Shown: positions 22,815 through 34,241, counted from the stretch's first letter. The stretch is DNA of 64,000 nucleotides from Roridomyces roridus (GCA_029378245.1 JARKIF010000001.1:1798001-1862000), one strand, 5' to 3'. The notes: generated by a model from the letters alone, not told the origin. Numbers and translations: made by a program.

Positions 22815-24830
22815 GGTAAATACGAGAAAAACACCCTTGTGCGCGATGCTTTCGTCCGTCGATTCCGCGGTGTAGCGCAGGTCATAGCCAGTGTTGCTCG
22901 AGCGGGAGATGATGATAGGAGGGTAGCAGAATTCAACGAGAGCCCAGTCGACCTAGTGCGCTAAGCAAAAGGACGATATAGAACACAGAAAAACGTACGT
23001 CTATGAGACCTTTGCCCTTGCTCCATACTTTCGGATCCGGTGGCTTAGCGTTGGCACCCTCCCCGAACCCAGCCTGGCCTCGATTTGGGCAACGAGGACT
23101 TTGTGTGTGATCTTGGACTCCTTGTCCAATATGGACTCGAGCTTGTCTACAACATAATGCTTGAGGAGCGTTGATGTGAGGTTGCCGGCCATTTGAATGG
23201 TTTCCTAAGAGAGGATGTGACACTGGGCGCAAACAAGTCGACATGTCAATTTGACATGTGCTCACAACATGTCGCTCCCAGTGCACTCGACATGTGGTTT
23301 CAGCCTCGTGTCCCTGTGTGACATCACATGTGGGAGGATTCACATTGGTACCCGTCAATCGGCATCTAAAGTTGTGATCCCCATCACCACCCAGCTGATC
23401 ATCAAAACCCATATTCTTGTGAATGTTTTTTGCCCGCTTTCCATCTGAAGCTCTATTTTTTTCTGGCTTTCTTGAATGTGCATATGCCAGAACTCTCCCA
23501 ACTCAGTGTCTATTAAGGAGGGAATTGATGGTGTGATTGCAGCTGCCATCAGTCTCCAACAGGTTTTGTGCCGTACATACGGCAACAAGTAGAATGGTCA
23601 TTAACAAGTGGCAATTGTGCTGCCGAAGTGCAGCCCAAAAATTCCCAACCTCTATGAGGGGTTGGCCCGGACCAGGAAAATTCTGTGTGATTTCAGTTTT
23701 TTGCTCATCATTGTCTTTGATCCAATGTTGAAGCACTTAGTTTTCCAGCTCGGAAGCATCCGGCATGATCGACATGAGGGATATGAGATTGCGAAATTTG
23801 GACAGGTGTACTGTGAAGTGAATTTCTCTCTTGTGTGATACGAAGATAATTTTATGATCCAAACCCGTCGTAAAACGAGTACTCTCTGTGCGAAAGGAAC
23901 ATGCAGATGTAATACACGGCATCTCGGCGGGGATGTGTTCTGGGCACCGAAATATTCCTTCCATCAGATGCTTCGTGAGAATAATGGAGCAAATGGGAGC
24001 GAATTCACCGTGCTGCCGAGCCACGTGTTTTCCACATGTCGAGGCGAGTGGGGAGTGAGTGGGGGCGACATGTTGTGAGCACATGTCGATGTGACATGTC
24101 GATAGCTTTGCGCCCAGTGTGAGTACGCACGTCAATGCGACCCAAATCAACCGACCAGCTCCTCTGCGTCCTTCACGGCCATGAAAGTCGACAGTGCAGG
24201 GCCCATATCCACGAGTTCCGGCTTGCTGTCCGCTGCCTCAGGCAATTTTTTCCAATCATTAATGAGTTTGCCGCAGTGGACTTCCTTGATGAGTCCCCAC
24301 GCGTTTCTTGGAGGCTTAGAGCTGGAAGAAGCGGTCGAGCGAGTCATTAGTTTGTTCTTTCTTGGCTTGGGCCAAGATTTCGACAGGCACTGGTCCCGAG
24401 GTGCCCTCAATTTGGGAGAGTATCTTGGCTGTCAAAACTCAGCAAAAAATGCGTCGGAAATTCGACAAACGCGTACCCTTTGAGGCGGAACACAGGATCG
24501 TCACTTTGTCCTCGCCAAAGAGAATCAGAGTCGAGGGAAACTCGTAACCGAGGAGCCATTGCTGTGAGTCACAAAGAGTGAGCGCCACATGCCCTTCCAA
24601 AGGGGCCCAATGCATGTCGCACCTGGACACAAGTTCCCTTCCGTGTGGGTTCATCCTCTCCCGCCGGGTCCCCTGCGAAGAGAAATAGTGCGTCGGTGTC
24701 GGCAATGGAGGCGTAGTCCTCGTTTTGCGCGGCTGTACGCCATCCGTCGTAGATTCCTTGTCATTCGGGTGCACCTCCTTCCTGTAGACGGGTACGAAAC
24801 ATTTCTTCTCCTGCTTCCGAGGTGGAGACG
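22815..24830 (-). pseudogene. SPT16: SPT16 (FACT complex histone chaperone) N-terminal pseudogene fragment
   Basis: Minus-strand exons carry clear SPT16 N-lobe and aminopeptidase-like sequence: YASIADTDALFLFAG, QWLLGYEFPSTLILF, VTILCSASK, LINDWKK, KPELVDMGPALSTFMAVKDAEEL, LTSTLLKHYVVDKLESIL, KVWSKGKG and VEFCYPPIIISRSS. Introns between them have normal edges, one of which holds a CACTA-like insertion. An in-frame TAA occurs after FFQL (about 24317) and the frame shifts shortly after, before LIKEVH. The sequence stops matching at HKGVFLV (about 22815), where the right array begins. The functional protein is about 1,000 aa, so this is a truncated dead copy. A working SPT16 must exist elsewhere in the genome. 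Confidence 0.9.
23221..24119. mobile_element. Non-autonomous CACTA-like (CMC) DNA transposon, 899 bp
   Basis: The ends are CACTGGGCGCAAA at 23221 and its inverse ending at 24119, and near-matching inverted sequence continues for about 80 bp. A 3-bp target duplication TGA flanks it (23218-23220 and 24120-24122). Both subterminal regions carry repeated CGACATGT words in both orientations. A CACTR terminus, 3-bp duplication and subterminal repeats together are the hallmarks of CACTA elements. No transposase is encoded. It sits inside an intron of the SPT16 pseudogene, between AEEL and the exon beginning ETIQMAG. Confidence 0.88.
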
Positions 24831-25424
24831 GGACTAAGTAGATGAGAGCGGGCGGTGCTTGGTTCTGTATCGTTGCCATCTCTGATCGAAGCGCATCAAT
24901 GATTGCCAACCACCACTTGACCACCACCAAGGACCGACAGTTAGGCTCAACAGGAGGAAAACCACCAGTAGCCATGGGTGACCACCACCATTGTTTTGTA
25001 GAAGTTGGGCTATGCACGCGAAAAAAGTTGGCCCTTAACTTTACACTAAGCACTCAAACTTCAAACACAATTTCACCAGGTTCGGCTTCGTACTCAACTA
25101 GCATGCAATGTTCCAACTCACATGTAAACTTTTGGAAACTTGCTGAAAAGTTCGGGCTTGCGTTCGTTTTCGCATAAACTTAGATTATTTGACGAGAAAT
25201 CAGGTTATACGTAGCCGGGACTGACGTATTTGACGGGAACGGAAGGCCCATCTTCCGTGGGTGTGGTCAAGACTGAAGCATCAAGACCCACAGTCAAGGC
25301 TTGCCGAGACATGGGAGGAGGAAAGCAGTAATCAGTGGCGGTGTTATCAACTTGAACAAGACCACCATGTACGTCCTGTGCGGCTTTCCTCAGCTCAACT
25401 CATTAGCTCAACAGACTCGCAATC
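24831..25424. other. No gene seen
   Basis: Sequence upstream of the SPT16 fragment. The minus-strand ORF here continues out of frame with SPT16 and shows no recognisable protein. Confidence 0.4.
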
Positions 25425-25997
25425 ATGAATCCATACAAAGGGTTGAAGATTCCTCCGCCCGGCCTGACCTGGCCTCCGGATCCGACTCCCCAACGGAAGG
25501 CGGTACTGTGAGTCCAGACGCATTGTTGAACAACTAGCGATCTAACATATGACAGACCCGAGCTGCGCGCCTTAGAAGACCCGCCGCCGGTTCCAGACGA
25601 TCTCCGTGATTGCCATGCTGTCTACGGCTTCAGGATTCCAAACACCGTTCTGGACAAGTACTGCGACAGACACCCCGAAGCACCGCAGTCCCTTTTGGCA
25701 CGCATTACGTTCAAAGAAAGGGCTCTCGTTCTTGCTGCGAAAAAGTTTCATACACGTGTCACGGTTGATTACCCGGAAGGGCAATGTCTGGTTTCCTTCA
25801 CCTTTGCCAAGCGTGGTGTGGCATGGTCGCAGGTACCGGTCAAATCACGCCTCGACGGTTTTGCTGCGGAAATCGGGTTTAGCGGCGAGCCGCAGTGGCA
25901 CGACCGTGGACCGTGGGGTTACCCGGTGCGTCTGACTGGCTCGGTTACCCGTACCGTTCTGACCCCAATTGTAGTTGAGTTGACTGCTCTTCACTAG
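25425..25997 (+). CDS. Small hypothetical protein
   Basis: Two exons, 25425-25507 and 25556-25997, join in phase through a 48-bp GT-AG intron and encode 174 aa starting MNPYKGLKIPPPGL. The C-terminal half (DYPEGQCLVSF to GPWGYPV) looks like a compact beta-rich domain. There is no signal peptide or membrane span. I do not recognise the family. It is isolated between transposon debris and a simple-repeat tract, so it may be a relic, although the frame is intact. Confidence 0.5.
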
Positions 25998-26640
25998 CAC
26001 GGACCATCAACGTAGAACGTCGAAAGTCTAATTATTCTTTGAATGCATTTCAAGTATACTGCGAGAAAATTCCGTCCGTGTCTGTGAACATCTCTAACCA
26101 GCGGCGCTGCCCCCAACTTTGGGTAGTCGCAATTTTGCATTGTCTTGATGTACCGCAACCTCCTCCAAGGCCTCATCATGACGGGGTTGGAAAAATATAG
26201 ATCCCGAACGTCACAAGTGACTCACAACAAGCTCGTTTTCGACTATTTACTGGCTACGCGCCCACTGCCGACCATCGCGACGCGCTCTCAAAGTCCTAAC
26301 GTGCTTTCAGTTGACGCGCAAGTGAATGTCACTCGCCCACGACAAGGGAGCACGAGGTTTCTGAAACCGCCCGTGGGAATGCTGGTGCGGTCTGCGGAAA
26401 CCTTGTCAATCTAGACCGTTCTGTGAGAGCAAAGGACTCACCGCTGAAGGATTCGGGAAGAGTTCAGTCGAATCTTGTGAGTTTACCGCAGACATCGAGC
26501 AGCTCGACGTTGACAAAGGAACTCGAAGTCGTCGTCACGGTTGTGTCCAGCACGTTCTCGAAGTCGTCTTCTGGAAAGTCATATTGCCATCTGAAGCATG
26601 CCAAAGACCAGTCCAACGAGTTGATACTTGAGAAACTTTG
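25998..26640. other. No gene seen
   Basis: Only short ORFs on both strands, none with recognisable content. Confidence 0.4.
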
Positions 26641-27310
26641 CGGACCCTCCGAACTAGAAGCCAATTGGTGCGCTTGACCACTTTTGAATCTCTTGCGTCT
26701 CTTGACTCTTTGACAGATTGGGGAGTGTCGACTTGAAGAATGTTTGAAGTTCTTCAGCTTGCGATGTCGTCGTTTCCTGCAGTGCTGAAGGTCTCGTCTT
26801 GCAGATGTCCTCGTCAGCGTCTTGTGTGAATACTTGAAGTGCTTGCAGGGGACGGAATGTTGACTGTACTTGAAAGATCTTGATGCATGGTGAAGTGTAT
26901 TGAAGGTTGGTCTTGAAGGCCGCATCTTGGACGTCTTCATGGATCTTGACGGTGTTTATAGGTCTTGAAGGGTCTTGCTGGAACTTAATGTGCTTGAGGT
27001 GCTTCGGTGTTCTTGCGTCACGTGTTAGGGAGAACTTCTCTTGCTTGGTGTCTTCGTCGGCGTCTGAGAGCTTGAAGGGCTTGGAGAGTCGTGCTGAGCG
27101 TTGCTGGGCTTGAGGGTTCGTCATGTTTATCGGGATGGCTTGGACTCTTGCGCTGTCGATCTTGAAGGCCTTGCGCGATGTTCATGGGCATTGAAGAGCT
27201 TGAAGACTTGCGGCGACCGGGCGACGAATATTCGAATTGAAGGCCTTCTGGTGTTGGTGCTTGATGGTCTTGAAGGGTCTTGGAGAGGGCTGTCTTGAGG
27301 AAGAGGCTTG
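26641..27310. repeat. Degenerate TCTTGAAG-type repeat tract
   Basis: The plus strand is rich in variants of (T)CTTGAAG(G/A), for example GGTCTTGAAGGGTCTTG and GAGCTTGAAGACTTG, at irregular spacing over about 650 bp. The strand bias gives long minus-strand ORFs full of FK/LK residues, which I take as artefacts. Confidence 0.7.
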
Positions 27311-27716
27311 AGGAGCTGCGAGCGTCATCGTCAGTGTTGTGTTATGGGCGAGGAGAAGACAATCAAGGAACTCGCCATGGTGGGGGTGAGAGTGACGAGG
27401 GACGTTGGGCGAGTTGTTGGCGAGTTGAGGCGCGATATGGGACGAATTGGTACATGGCGAGGAATGGTAAACGCGTCAATGACACCAGAGGGCGGGGGAA
27501 GGAGCTTACCGAGGAGCAGAGTACTGTCGCGACTTGGCGAGGCCGAAGCGAGGTCTTGACGCGGGTGGGTGCCGTATGTGTAGCGCAGACTGAGAGGGGA
27601 TAGAAGTGGGAGAGAGGAAAGAGACGGTGGGGCTGTGACCTCTCCATTCCACTGAAATCACTTCCACGATGTATGTATTTGACTCGGGGAACGAGATCGT
27701 TTCTAAAATTTCCTAA
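27311..27716. other. No gene seen; boundary of accessory and core regions
   Basis: Purine-rich plus strand without a convincing ORF. It separates the transposon-rich left part from the gene-dense right part. Confidence 0.4.
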
Positions 27717-28911
27717 TCAGGAAGTCCTCTTAACCTCCTTTCTTGGAACTCGATCGTCGCGCTGGCGTCTCCGGACTCTGCGTGATATTTCTTTCTCTTG
27801 AGGAAGCCCTGGGTTTTCTGGTGTCTCCGCTGCTTCTCTATATTGCTCGCACAGGCTCGTTAAGACGAATGAAGGCATTAGCATTATAGGCAACCATATT
27901 CTACACTCTAGAAGTAAGTCGAAGCGAAGCTCGGCAGTCCACCATATAGGATTCGAGGTTCTAATCCAAACCTGGTTCTCCTCCGGAACCAAGTGATTCG
28001 ATGTCGACACCATCCCGTCAAAGGACGACTCTTGGTCGGCTGTAAAATGAGTGAGAAATGTCAAGTAAATGTGTAGATTCGACTTGCCCAGGTTCCATCT
28101 CAGTCCAGTGGTCGAGAGCACAGTCGATTGTATGCCAACCGGGAGGAGCCCGCAGGTTGGGCCTAGAATGTTGTGGTCGACTTGTATCGTATGTTCACCC
28201 TGGCCACAATATGAAGAGGATTCGGGGAGTTGTGCAGGGTACCCACGGAGTTCAAAATCCACCCGACATTTTCGTCGGATACCGCGAAAACGCGTTTCCT
28301 CGTCTTGCGGAGCTTGAATAGATACGAGAGCGTGTGTATAGTCTGGTCCAATCGACCAGAAAGCCCTCCGAGTAAAATGATATCGTATTCCTGGAGCCTG
28401 CTGAGTTGCGGGCAAGCCAATCAAGGACCAGACCTACGCCGCCCTGTTCTTGCACCTCTTTCTCTCGTATCGCGTCTACACATTTCATGAGGTCTGTAGA
28501 ATCTTGGTCCGGATCATGCACGACAGGAACGCCCTGAAAAAGGTATGAAAACGCGTAGGAGTCCAAGTTATCGACCCACTTGAGAGAGATAAAACTCTTT
28601 TACATCTTCCCGGATGGAATCGAGGTCGCCTTTGACGAGGTCGGGGAGGTAACTTGTCGGACGCTTTTACAGTGCCTCAATGGATGCCACACACTAGCTT
28701 ACAGATTACGCCGTGCACCCATAGCATCGAAGAGCCGGTTGGCACCCCCGTCAGCACAACAGTGCCATTGCGAAGTATTCCACAGTCGGAGAAAGAGGGC
28801 TTGAGAAAATGGCTGATTTAGAACGATGAGGGCACGGGCTGGCTTCTCTTCTGTGGCTTGAAGAAAGTTGACATCCCAAGCGGTCATCGGAAAAGATCTT
28901 ATCTCATACAA
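27717..28911 (-). CDS. THI80: Thiamin pyrophosphokinase
   Basis: Makes thiamin diphosphate from thiamin and ATP. Six exons join in phase: 28911-28703, 28652-28580, 28533-28429, 28390-28247, 28199-28088 and 28039-27717, for 321 aa. Family motifs: CADGGANRLFD, PDLVKGDLDSIR, DQDSTDLMK, LLGGLSGRLDQT in the catalytic domain, then GEHTIQVDHNILGPTCGLLPVG and DQESSFDGMVSTSNHLV in the B1-binding domain. Intron 5 uses a GC donor (GCAAGT) and intron 3 the weak donor GTCCTT. An alternative start at 28887 (MTAWDV) fits the usual N-terminus better. The family normally ends just after PIWWTAEL; here another 60 or so basic residues follow, possibly from loss of the stop or an unseen intron. The start lies 15-39 bp after the stop of the upstream gene on the same strand. 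Confidence 0.93.
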
Positions 28912-28926
28912 ACAAGTCTACACAAA

Positions 28927-30629
28927 CTACGAGCCTTGGTTTCTCCTCGACCACGTCGAAAAGCTAAGAGCTCCCAATACCCCTACAACCAGGAGGGCAG
29001 TGCCAGCACCGACCAATCCGAAACCAAGAGATATCCAGGTATTGTCCAGATTGTCCAACCTGGAATCGTGGTTATCAAAGAGAGCCGTCTCCTCCTTTAG
29101 CTTCCGCCGTCTTCGCGTCGATTCCGCACTCTGCAACTCGATCGAAGGCATCTCCAACTGTTCCGATGGTGTCCGCGAAATCGACGGTGATTCGGCCGAG
29201 GGAAGAGTGGGGATTTCCAAGTGGAGACTCGGATGCAGCGTTCGAGCACGCTCGAAGTACTTTGCGGCTGCGGCTCTATCCCGCCTCCATGTATCTGTGC
29301 CGCCTTCGTCGAACGCCACAGGCTGCGCGACTCTGAGCGAAGAAAGGCTGGACGCGGACGAGGTTAAAAGACCGGAAGCTGCGCCTTCCAGATGAAGCAT
29401 TCCTGCTTCTAAATAGAGCTGCGCGAGCCCCGAGAGTCCTCCTAAACACTGCACAAAGTACTGCGTAGTACCTCGTTCGGCAGGTTTCTCACTGTCAGCC
29501 AAGCCGACGGTTGCATGCAATGGAAGGTATTGAGAGACCAACTTCATCGTTGCGGAAGGTGGATGGCCCTGGTGCCACGCTCGCCTGATGTGGACGTAAG
29601 AAAGCTGTCGGGAAAATGGCGCCAGACCCACATGAGGTATTCAAAGGCTTCTTCTTTGTCCTGCCTAATGTCGAGCAGTTCGAGTGCAATTAGTACGAGA
29701 CTGGTCGCATCCATGTTGTACTTGTGTTCTAGCTCGTCACTGGCCTTGAAGACAATCGAGTTGGCGATGAGTGGCGACAAGCTGTTAGGCGCTGGACCGA
29801 CAATCAAGGAAGGCCATATCTATGAACAGTCAGGGTAATCTGCAATAAGTACTGTTACCCACAATGGACTGCTTTTTCTCAAGATGCAGTGTCAATAGGC
29901 GCCCAGTCCGATTGGAATGAAGTGACTCGAGCGAAGAATAATAAGACGATGGTAGGCTCAATTGTGCCTCACGGGGAGAGCGTTCTCGTGAAACGGGGTG
30001 TGAGCTGCCGACGCGTCGAGAGCCTTCGTCCCCAGAAGATAGGTTCGGCGATGCCAGTCCCACGGGGGACAACATGTCCTCCGAGTCAGACACGGGACCG
30101 CTCTCGAGAGATGCCGCAAAGCTGCTCGAAATCTCGAGGTCGGAGATGTATGCATAGGAAGATTGAGTGGAGGCCGTAGAAGTCGTGGAGCTGGTTCGCT
30201 CCCGGGCAGAGAGCCGCGAACGCGACGGGGGTGGCTCAAGCTGCCACATTGAACTCGTGTGATCCACGGGTGAATACAGTCGACCCTGAACAAGTTGCCC
30301 ATGTCAAGCTCCACGCTGGAATCCGACGGTCGACACGCACCTTGAGTGTAGGGTGACCGCCCTTCACGCCCGCCACTATGTAGTTGCCGGTGGGCTCGAT
30401 TTCGATTTCGATCTAAACCGTCTGTCACCTACTGGAATGTATGGGCGACAGAACACGCGGCTCACGTCGGCCTCGGAGGTACCATAAGGTACCAGAAATA
30501 AGACAGTGGCCTAGCGCTGGTAAATACACGTTCGAGGTCCTGCAATGACACGAGGTTCACCTGGTCGTGCGACTGCGCAGGCCGCGCGGCTTCACAGTGA
30601 GCGTCAATTCCACGTCCACCACGAGACAT
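28927..30629 (-). CDS. CS/HSP20-like domain, tail-anchored membrane protein
   Basis: Six exons join in phase: 30629-30561, 30510-30466, 30412-30341, 30285-29863, 29819-29632 and 29584-28927, for 484 aa. The N-terminal 60 residues (VLFLVPYGTSEADIEIEIEP, then VAGVKGGHPTLKGRLY) resemble a CS/p23 (HSP20-like) beta-sandwich. A Ser-rich linker follows, then a helical middle part (IVFKASDELEHKYNMDATSL to EYLM, and LGGLSGLAQLYLEAG) that may be TPR-like. One transmembrane helix lies at the end (ISLGFGLVGAGTALLVVGVL), followed by a short basic tail. This is the layout of a tail-anchored co-chaperone or organelle-surface adaptor. Function is inferred from domain shape only. Confidence 0.7.
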
Positions 30630-30816
30630 ACCTGGTGCCAGGAATACGAAGAATGGGTGTCGTGAGCGTGCATGGTGGTCGTCTCTCAGAAGGGTGTGTT
30701 GTGCGTGATCATAAGTGGAACTAAGCAGCCAAACCAAAACAGCAGTGGATATAATCAATGTATGCGGTGGTATATAGCAGGTGGGCTCCGTGTAGTAAAA
30801 CTAGGTAAAATAACTA

Positions 30817-33616
30817 TCATGTCCTTGCATTAGATTGAATCGTAGTCGTAATTCGCTTGATGGTGTCCTTCTCGGCCTCCATGTGCTGTATGAGCAACCC
30901 ATCCAGCCGGCGCATCGACTCTTGCGCCTTCTGGCTACTCCCAGAAGCTTGGTCGCTCGTGTGAGGCCGTCGGTGAGCAGTCGCATCCGCAGGAGGCGAT
31001 ATAAGTGGATGCTGTTGAGCATACCGGTAGAAATCAAACGTAGAAGTTGGTGGGCCGTGGCCCTGCTCACTTTTGCGGCTGCCACCTCGCCGCTCCGTGA
31101 AAAACGAAGCCGGCGCCGCGGGCACATTGCCAACAGGCCTGTGTGAGTGACCGTCCGCGGAGCGGGTCACATAGGGTGTGGAGTGGTTCCCGAGTCGCAT
31201 CAGTAGCGATCTGGAACTGCTCGACGGGGTGGATGCCATATTTGAGAGGGCTCGCGTATGCGGGTCCATGTAAATCGGCGTGTGTGGCGGTTCGGGGTCG
31301 CCTTGGTACGAATCTTCATCGGAAGACGAGTCCAGGTCGTCCATGGCGTTGGGTTGACTTTGTATGGTGTCAAAGAAGGACGGTGGAGTGGTAGGTGCCG
31401 GCGCCGAACGGATCGAGGGATGACTTGTCGACGGTATCTCCACAAGCAAGTGCTCGTTGCGACGACGAGGGAGCGGCGGTGATACGGGCTCTGGCTCGAG
31501 TATTTCCGCAGCCTCCGCCAGTGTGGGTGGCGAGATGGGTGACGGAGGAGGCAAGCGGCCCGGCAAACGCCCGAGAGAGGATTTCCGTGGAGGCGGAGAA
31601 AGAGGGGTGACGTGAGCAAGAGATGAGGAGACTCGGGGAGGTGGAGATACTGTACTCTCCCTAGGAGATGCAATGAAAGGCCGATGGTCCAGGCTATGTC
31701 GCAAAGACGATTCTCGAGGCGGTGGATTGATGACGGGAGGCTGAGAAAGAGCGTCCTGGAACGCTGAAGTGGTCGGAGAAGGCTGAGAATGAATCGATAG
31801 CGACGGTCTGCTTTCGGCGACGGAAGACGAAACGGAAGGTCGCCGGCCTTCGTCCTCGGAATAATAGGACGTTCCGGAATCTGAGCTGGCACGTCCCTGC
31901 CCACCCCCAGAACTCTCGGACGACTCACGTTGCGGCGGCGGGCTGATCAAAGCTTGACGCACACCAGCCTCGTACGAATCAGACAGCCGACCCGGCTCCA
32001 TCTGTGAAGAGCGGGGCGTCGGCCCCAAACCAGCAGTGGGGAGACTGGTTTGTGAAATGGAGTAAAGAGGATTGAAAATTTGCCTCCGCGGAGGAGGAGC
32101 CAACGGGGTCAACGGCATCGAAGGGGTCTCGACTCGCGATGGCAGGCAGCTTGACGAACGAGGGGCGTTGTCCGACTCGTCAGGATCTTCGCGGGTGGAA
32201 GGCGGAGACGAAGGAGGTGCCTCTGCCTCAACTAGGGGAGGGGACACAATACGCTGGCCGAGCATGGACTTTTCAGATACAGGAGATATTTGGATTGGGG
32301 ATGCCAATACTCCCGAGGCATTGGAGTTGCTGAGCGAGTGATTGACAGCGGCATGAAGTAGGGCTTTTCGCCAATCATGGTCGACGGAGAGTCCACCGGG
32401 GCTACGCGGTGGTAATCTGTCTGCCAGGACAGCGGCACCAACAGACTCCTCGACGCCCATGCCATTCAGAGCCGCCGCTTGAACCGCAAACGGATAGGTG
32501 GCCGACGGAGGCGGGAGATCCACGGCATCCGTGGGATCGATGATGTCCACCTCACTGTGGCCAAAGGACTGCTCCGGCAGGTTGCCGCGGGACTTCATCT
32601 CCTGTTCAGCCTGTTTGGCGGCCGTAGCGATGTCGCGCATTTGCTCTCGGACAACGACGACCCGACCAGAGGGGTCCTGAGGGGTCCTAGATTGTGGTGG
32701 AGCCTGGGAAGAAGACCTCCGACGAGGATATGCCGAGGCAGTGGTAGAGTCAGAGGTTGTTCGCAGAGCAGGGGTAAATGGGTCAAAGGTCGGGGAAGAA
32801 GCCGTGGGCGTAGAGGGTTTAGAACGCGACTTGCGAAAGATGTCAAAAAACGTGGGTGTCGGCGGAGGACGCGACTGTTTTTGGGTGGCAAAGTCGGTAG
32901 GCTTCGCGTGTGAGGGAGGCAAGAAGTACTGTGTATTGTGAGTTAGAAGGTACTCTGCTGCCAGTATATGGAGTCCTTGCCTGATTATTGACGAGGAGGC
33001 GTAGACGATAAGCAACATCGTCCCCTTCATACTCGAGCTCGGGATCGAAGGATGAAACGTCCCCGTGCTCGTCTTGTGGGGCCATGGAACGCGGTGACGG
33101 TGGTGAGTCTGTGCCCGACGCCGTCGACGCTGAAGTCGAGGCGGGATATACGGACGAGGTGAGTCCCGAGGCAACAGAGTCGCGTATATTGTTGCCGCCT
33201 CCCAAATCATAGAGCTGCGGGATGGACGGCACGCGAGAAAAGGCGGATGGAGGAGGATTGAACGGAGCAGTAGAAATTCCAGGCAACTTTCTCGCCTGTT
33301 CCGCTGCTTTTGACTGCAAGGGCGCATGCAATTAGGTGTATTCGGGCATCAGGACTGGGTGAATACACACATTTTTCGGTTCCAGCTCTTCGCCTGCGCG
33401 TTCCTGTTCTTCCTGCGACATTTCCAGAGGTTCCCCAACCAAAGGAACCGCGCCAGACAGCTCAGGGAAAGCAGTTGCATCGGGCCGAGGGGAGCTCTGA
33501 GTTTTCGAGCGTGTCCTTGTCCTGGAGCGGCGGGCGAGGCTCACAGACCCCAGGCTACTTGTGCTGCTCATCGAGCGTAGCGGCGGGGCTGCAGACTGAG
33601 CCTCGAACTCGGACAT
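30817..33616 (-). CDS. Ser/Pro-rich protein of unknown function
   Basis: Three exons join in phase: 33616-33371, 33313-32981 and 32928-30817, for 896 aa. Most of the chain is low-complexity Ser/Pro with repeated (I/V)SPPPR(E/K)S blocks, typical of phosphorylated disordered proteins. Two segments look ordered: a helix near residues 83-95 (SKAAEQARKLPG), with a second near 175-190 (DVAYRLRLLVNNQY), and a C-terminal coiled-coil-like helix (MRRLDGLLIQHMEAEKDTIKRI). Intron 2 has a GC donor (GCAAGG). The first ATG is 57 bp from the divergent ERG28 start. Possibly a cytoskeletal or signalling adaptor, but nothing specific supports this. Confidence 0.75.
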
Positions 33617-33673
33617 GAAGGCGGCCGACGCAAAGCTGAAGTCCGATCAGCTGTCAATTCAACAACTTTCGGA

Positions 33674-34241
33674 ATGGACTCCTTGGTCGCTTTTCTGCCT
33701 CAGGGCGAAGGATGGCTTCCCAAATGGCAGCTCTTGGTCACCGTCCTCGCCGTCTTCAATAGCGCGCAAAACTTTACCACTCTTAAATTGACCAGACGCA
33801 TTTACAACAAGGTCCCGCCTGCAACAAGTGCTTCTCTTTCTTCGCGCATTGGCCAGTATATTGAGCTCTACGCTTCCAGTCACACCTTTGCAAGCGCGTA
33901 CCTTTGCTGCCTGGACCATTACTTCTGCGGTGGTCCGAGGTTACGCTGCCTACCACCTGAACGAAAAAATGTACTTTGCCTTCTCGCATCTTCCCGACGT
34001 TCGCCTGACTCGCATAGTGTGTACGACATGGCCCTGTTCACGTATCTCATTGCATTCGCCCATTTCGCGTCTGAATTGCTCATATTCCGGACTGCGGCAC
34101 CCAACCCGGGCGTAATTGCGCCAGTCATTGTTTCCAGTGAGTCGCGTTTACGCGTCTGGTGATCTTGACTCCTCAAACCCCTTGCAAGCGACATCTTTGA
34201 TATGGATGTTCACCCAGTACGATTTCTATGTCGGAGCCTAG
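33674..34241 (+). CDS. ERG28: Ergosterol biosynthesis scaffold protein Erg28
   Basis: Erg28 is a small ER membrane protein that tethers the C-4 demethylation enzymes of sterol synthesis. Four exons, 33674-33827, 33880-33970, 34018-34136 and 34189-34241, give 138 aa, the usual size. Motifs: LPKWQLLVTVLAVFNSAQNFTTLKLTRR, LQARTFAAWTITSAVVRGYAAYH, VYDMALFTYLIAFAHFASELLIFRTA. Several hydrophobic segments are consistent with the family's membrane helices. Confidence 0.94.

Noticed and set aside
22933..23412. Minus-strand ORF of 159 aa as a separate gene
   Set aside because: Its recognisable part is an SPT16 exon; the rest is intron and the end of the CACTA-like element.
26464..27124. Minus-strand ORFs rich in FK/LK residues
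   Set aside because: They arise from the strand-biased TCTTGAAG repeat and carry no domain or start context.
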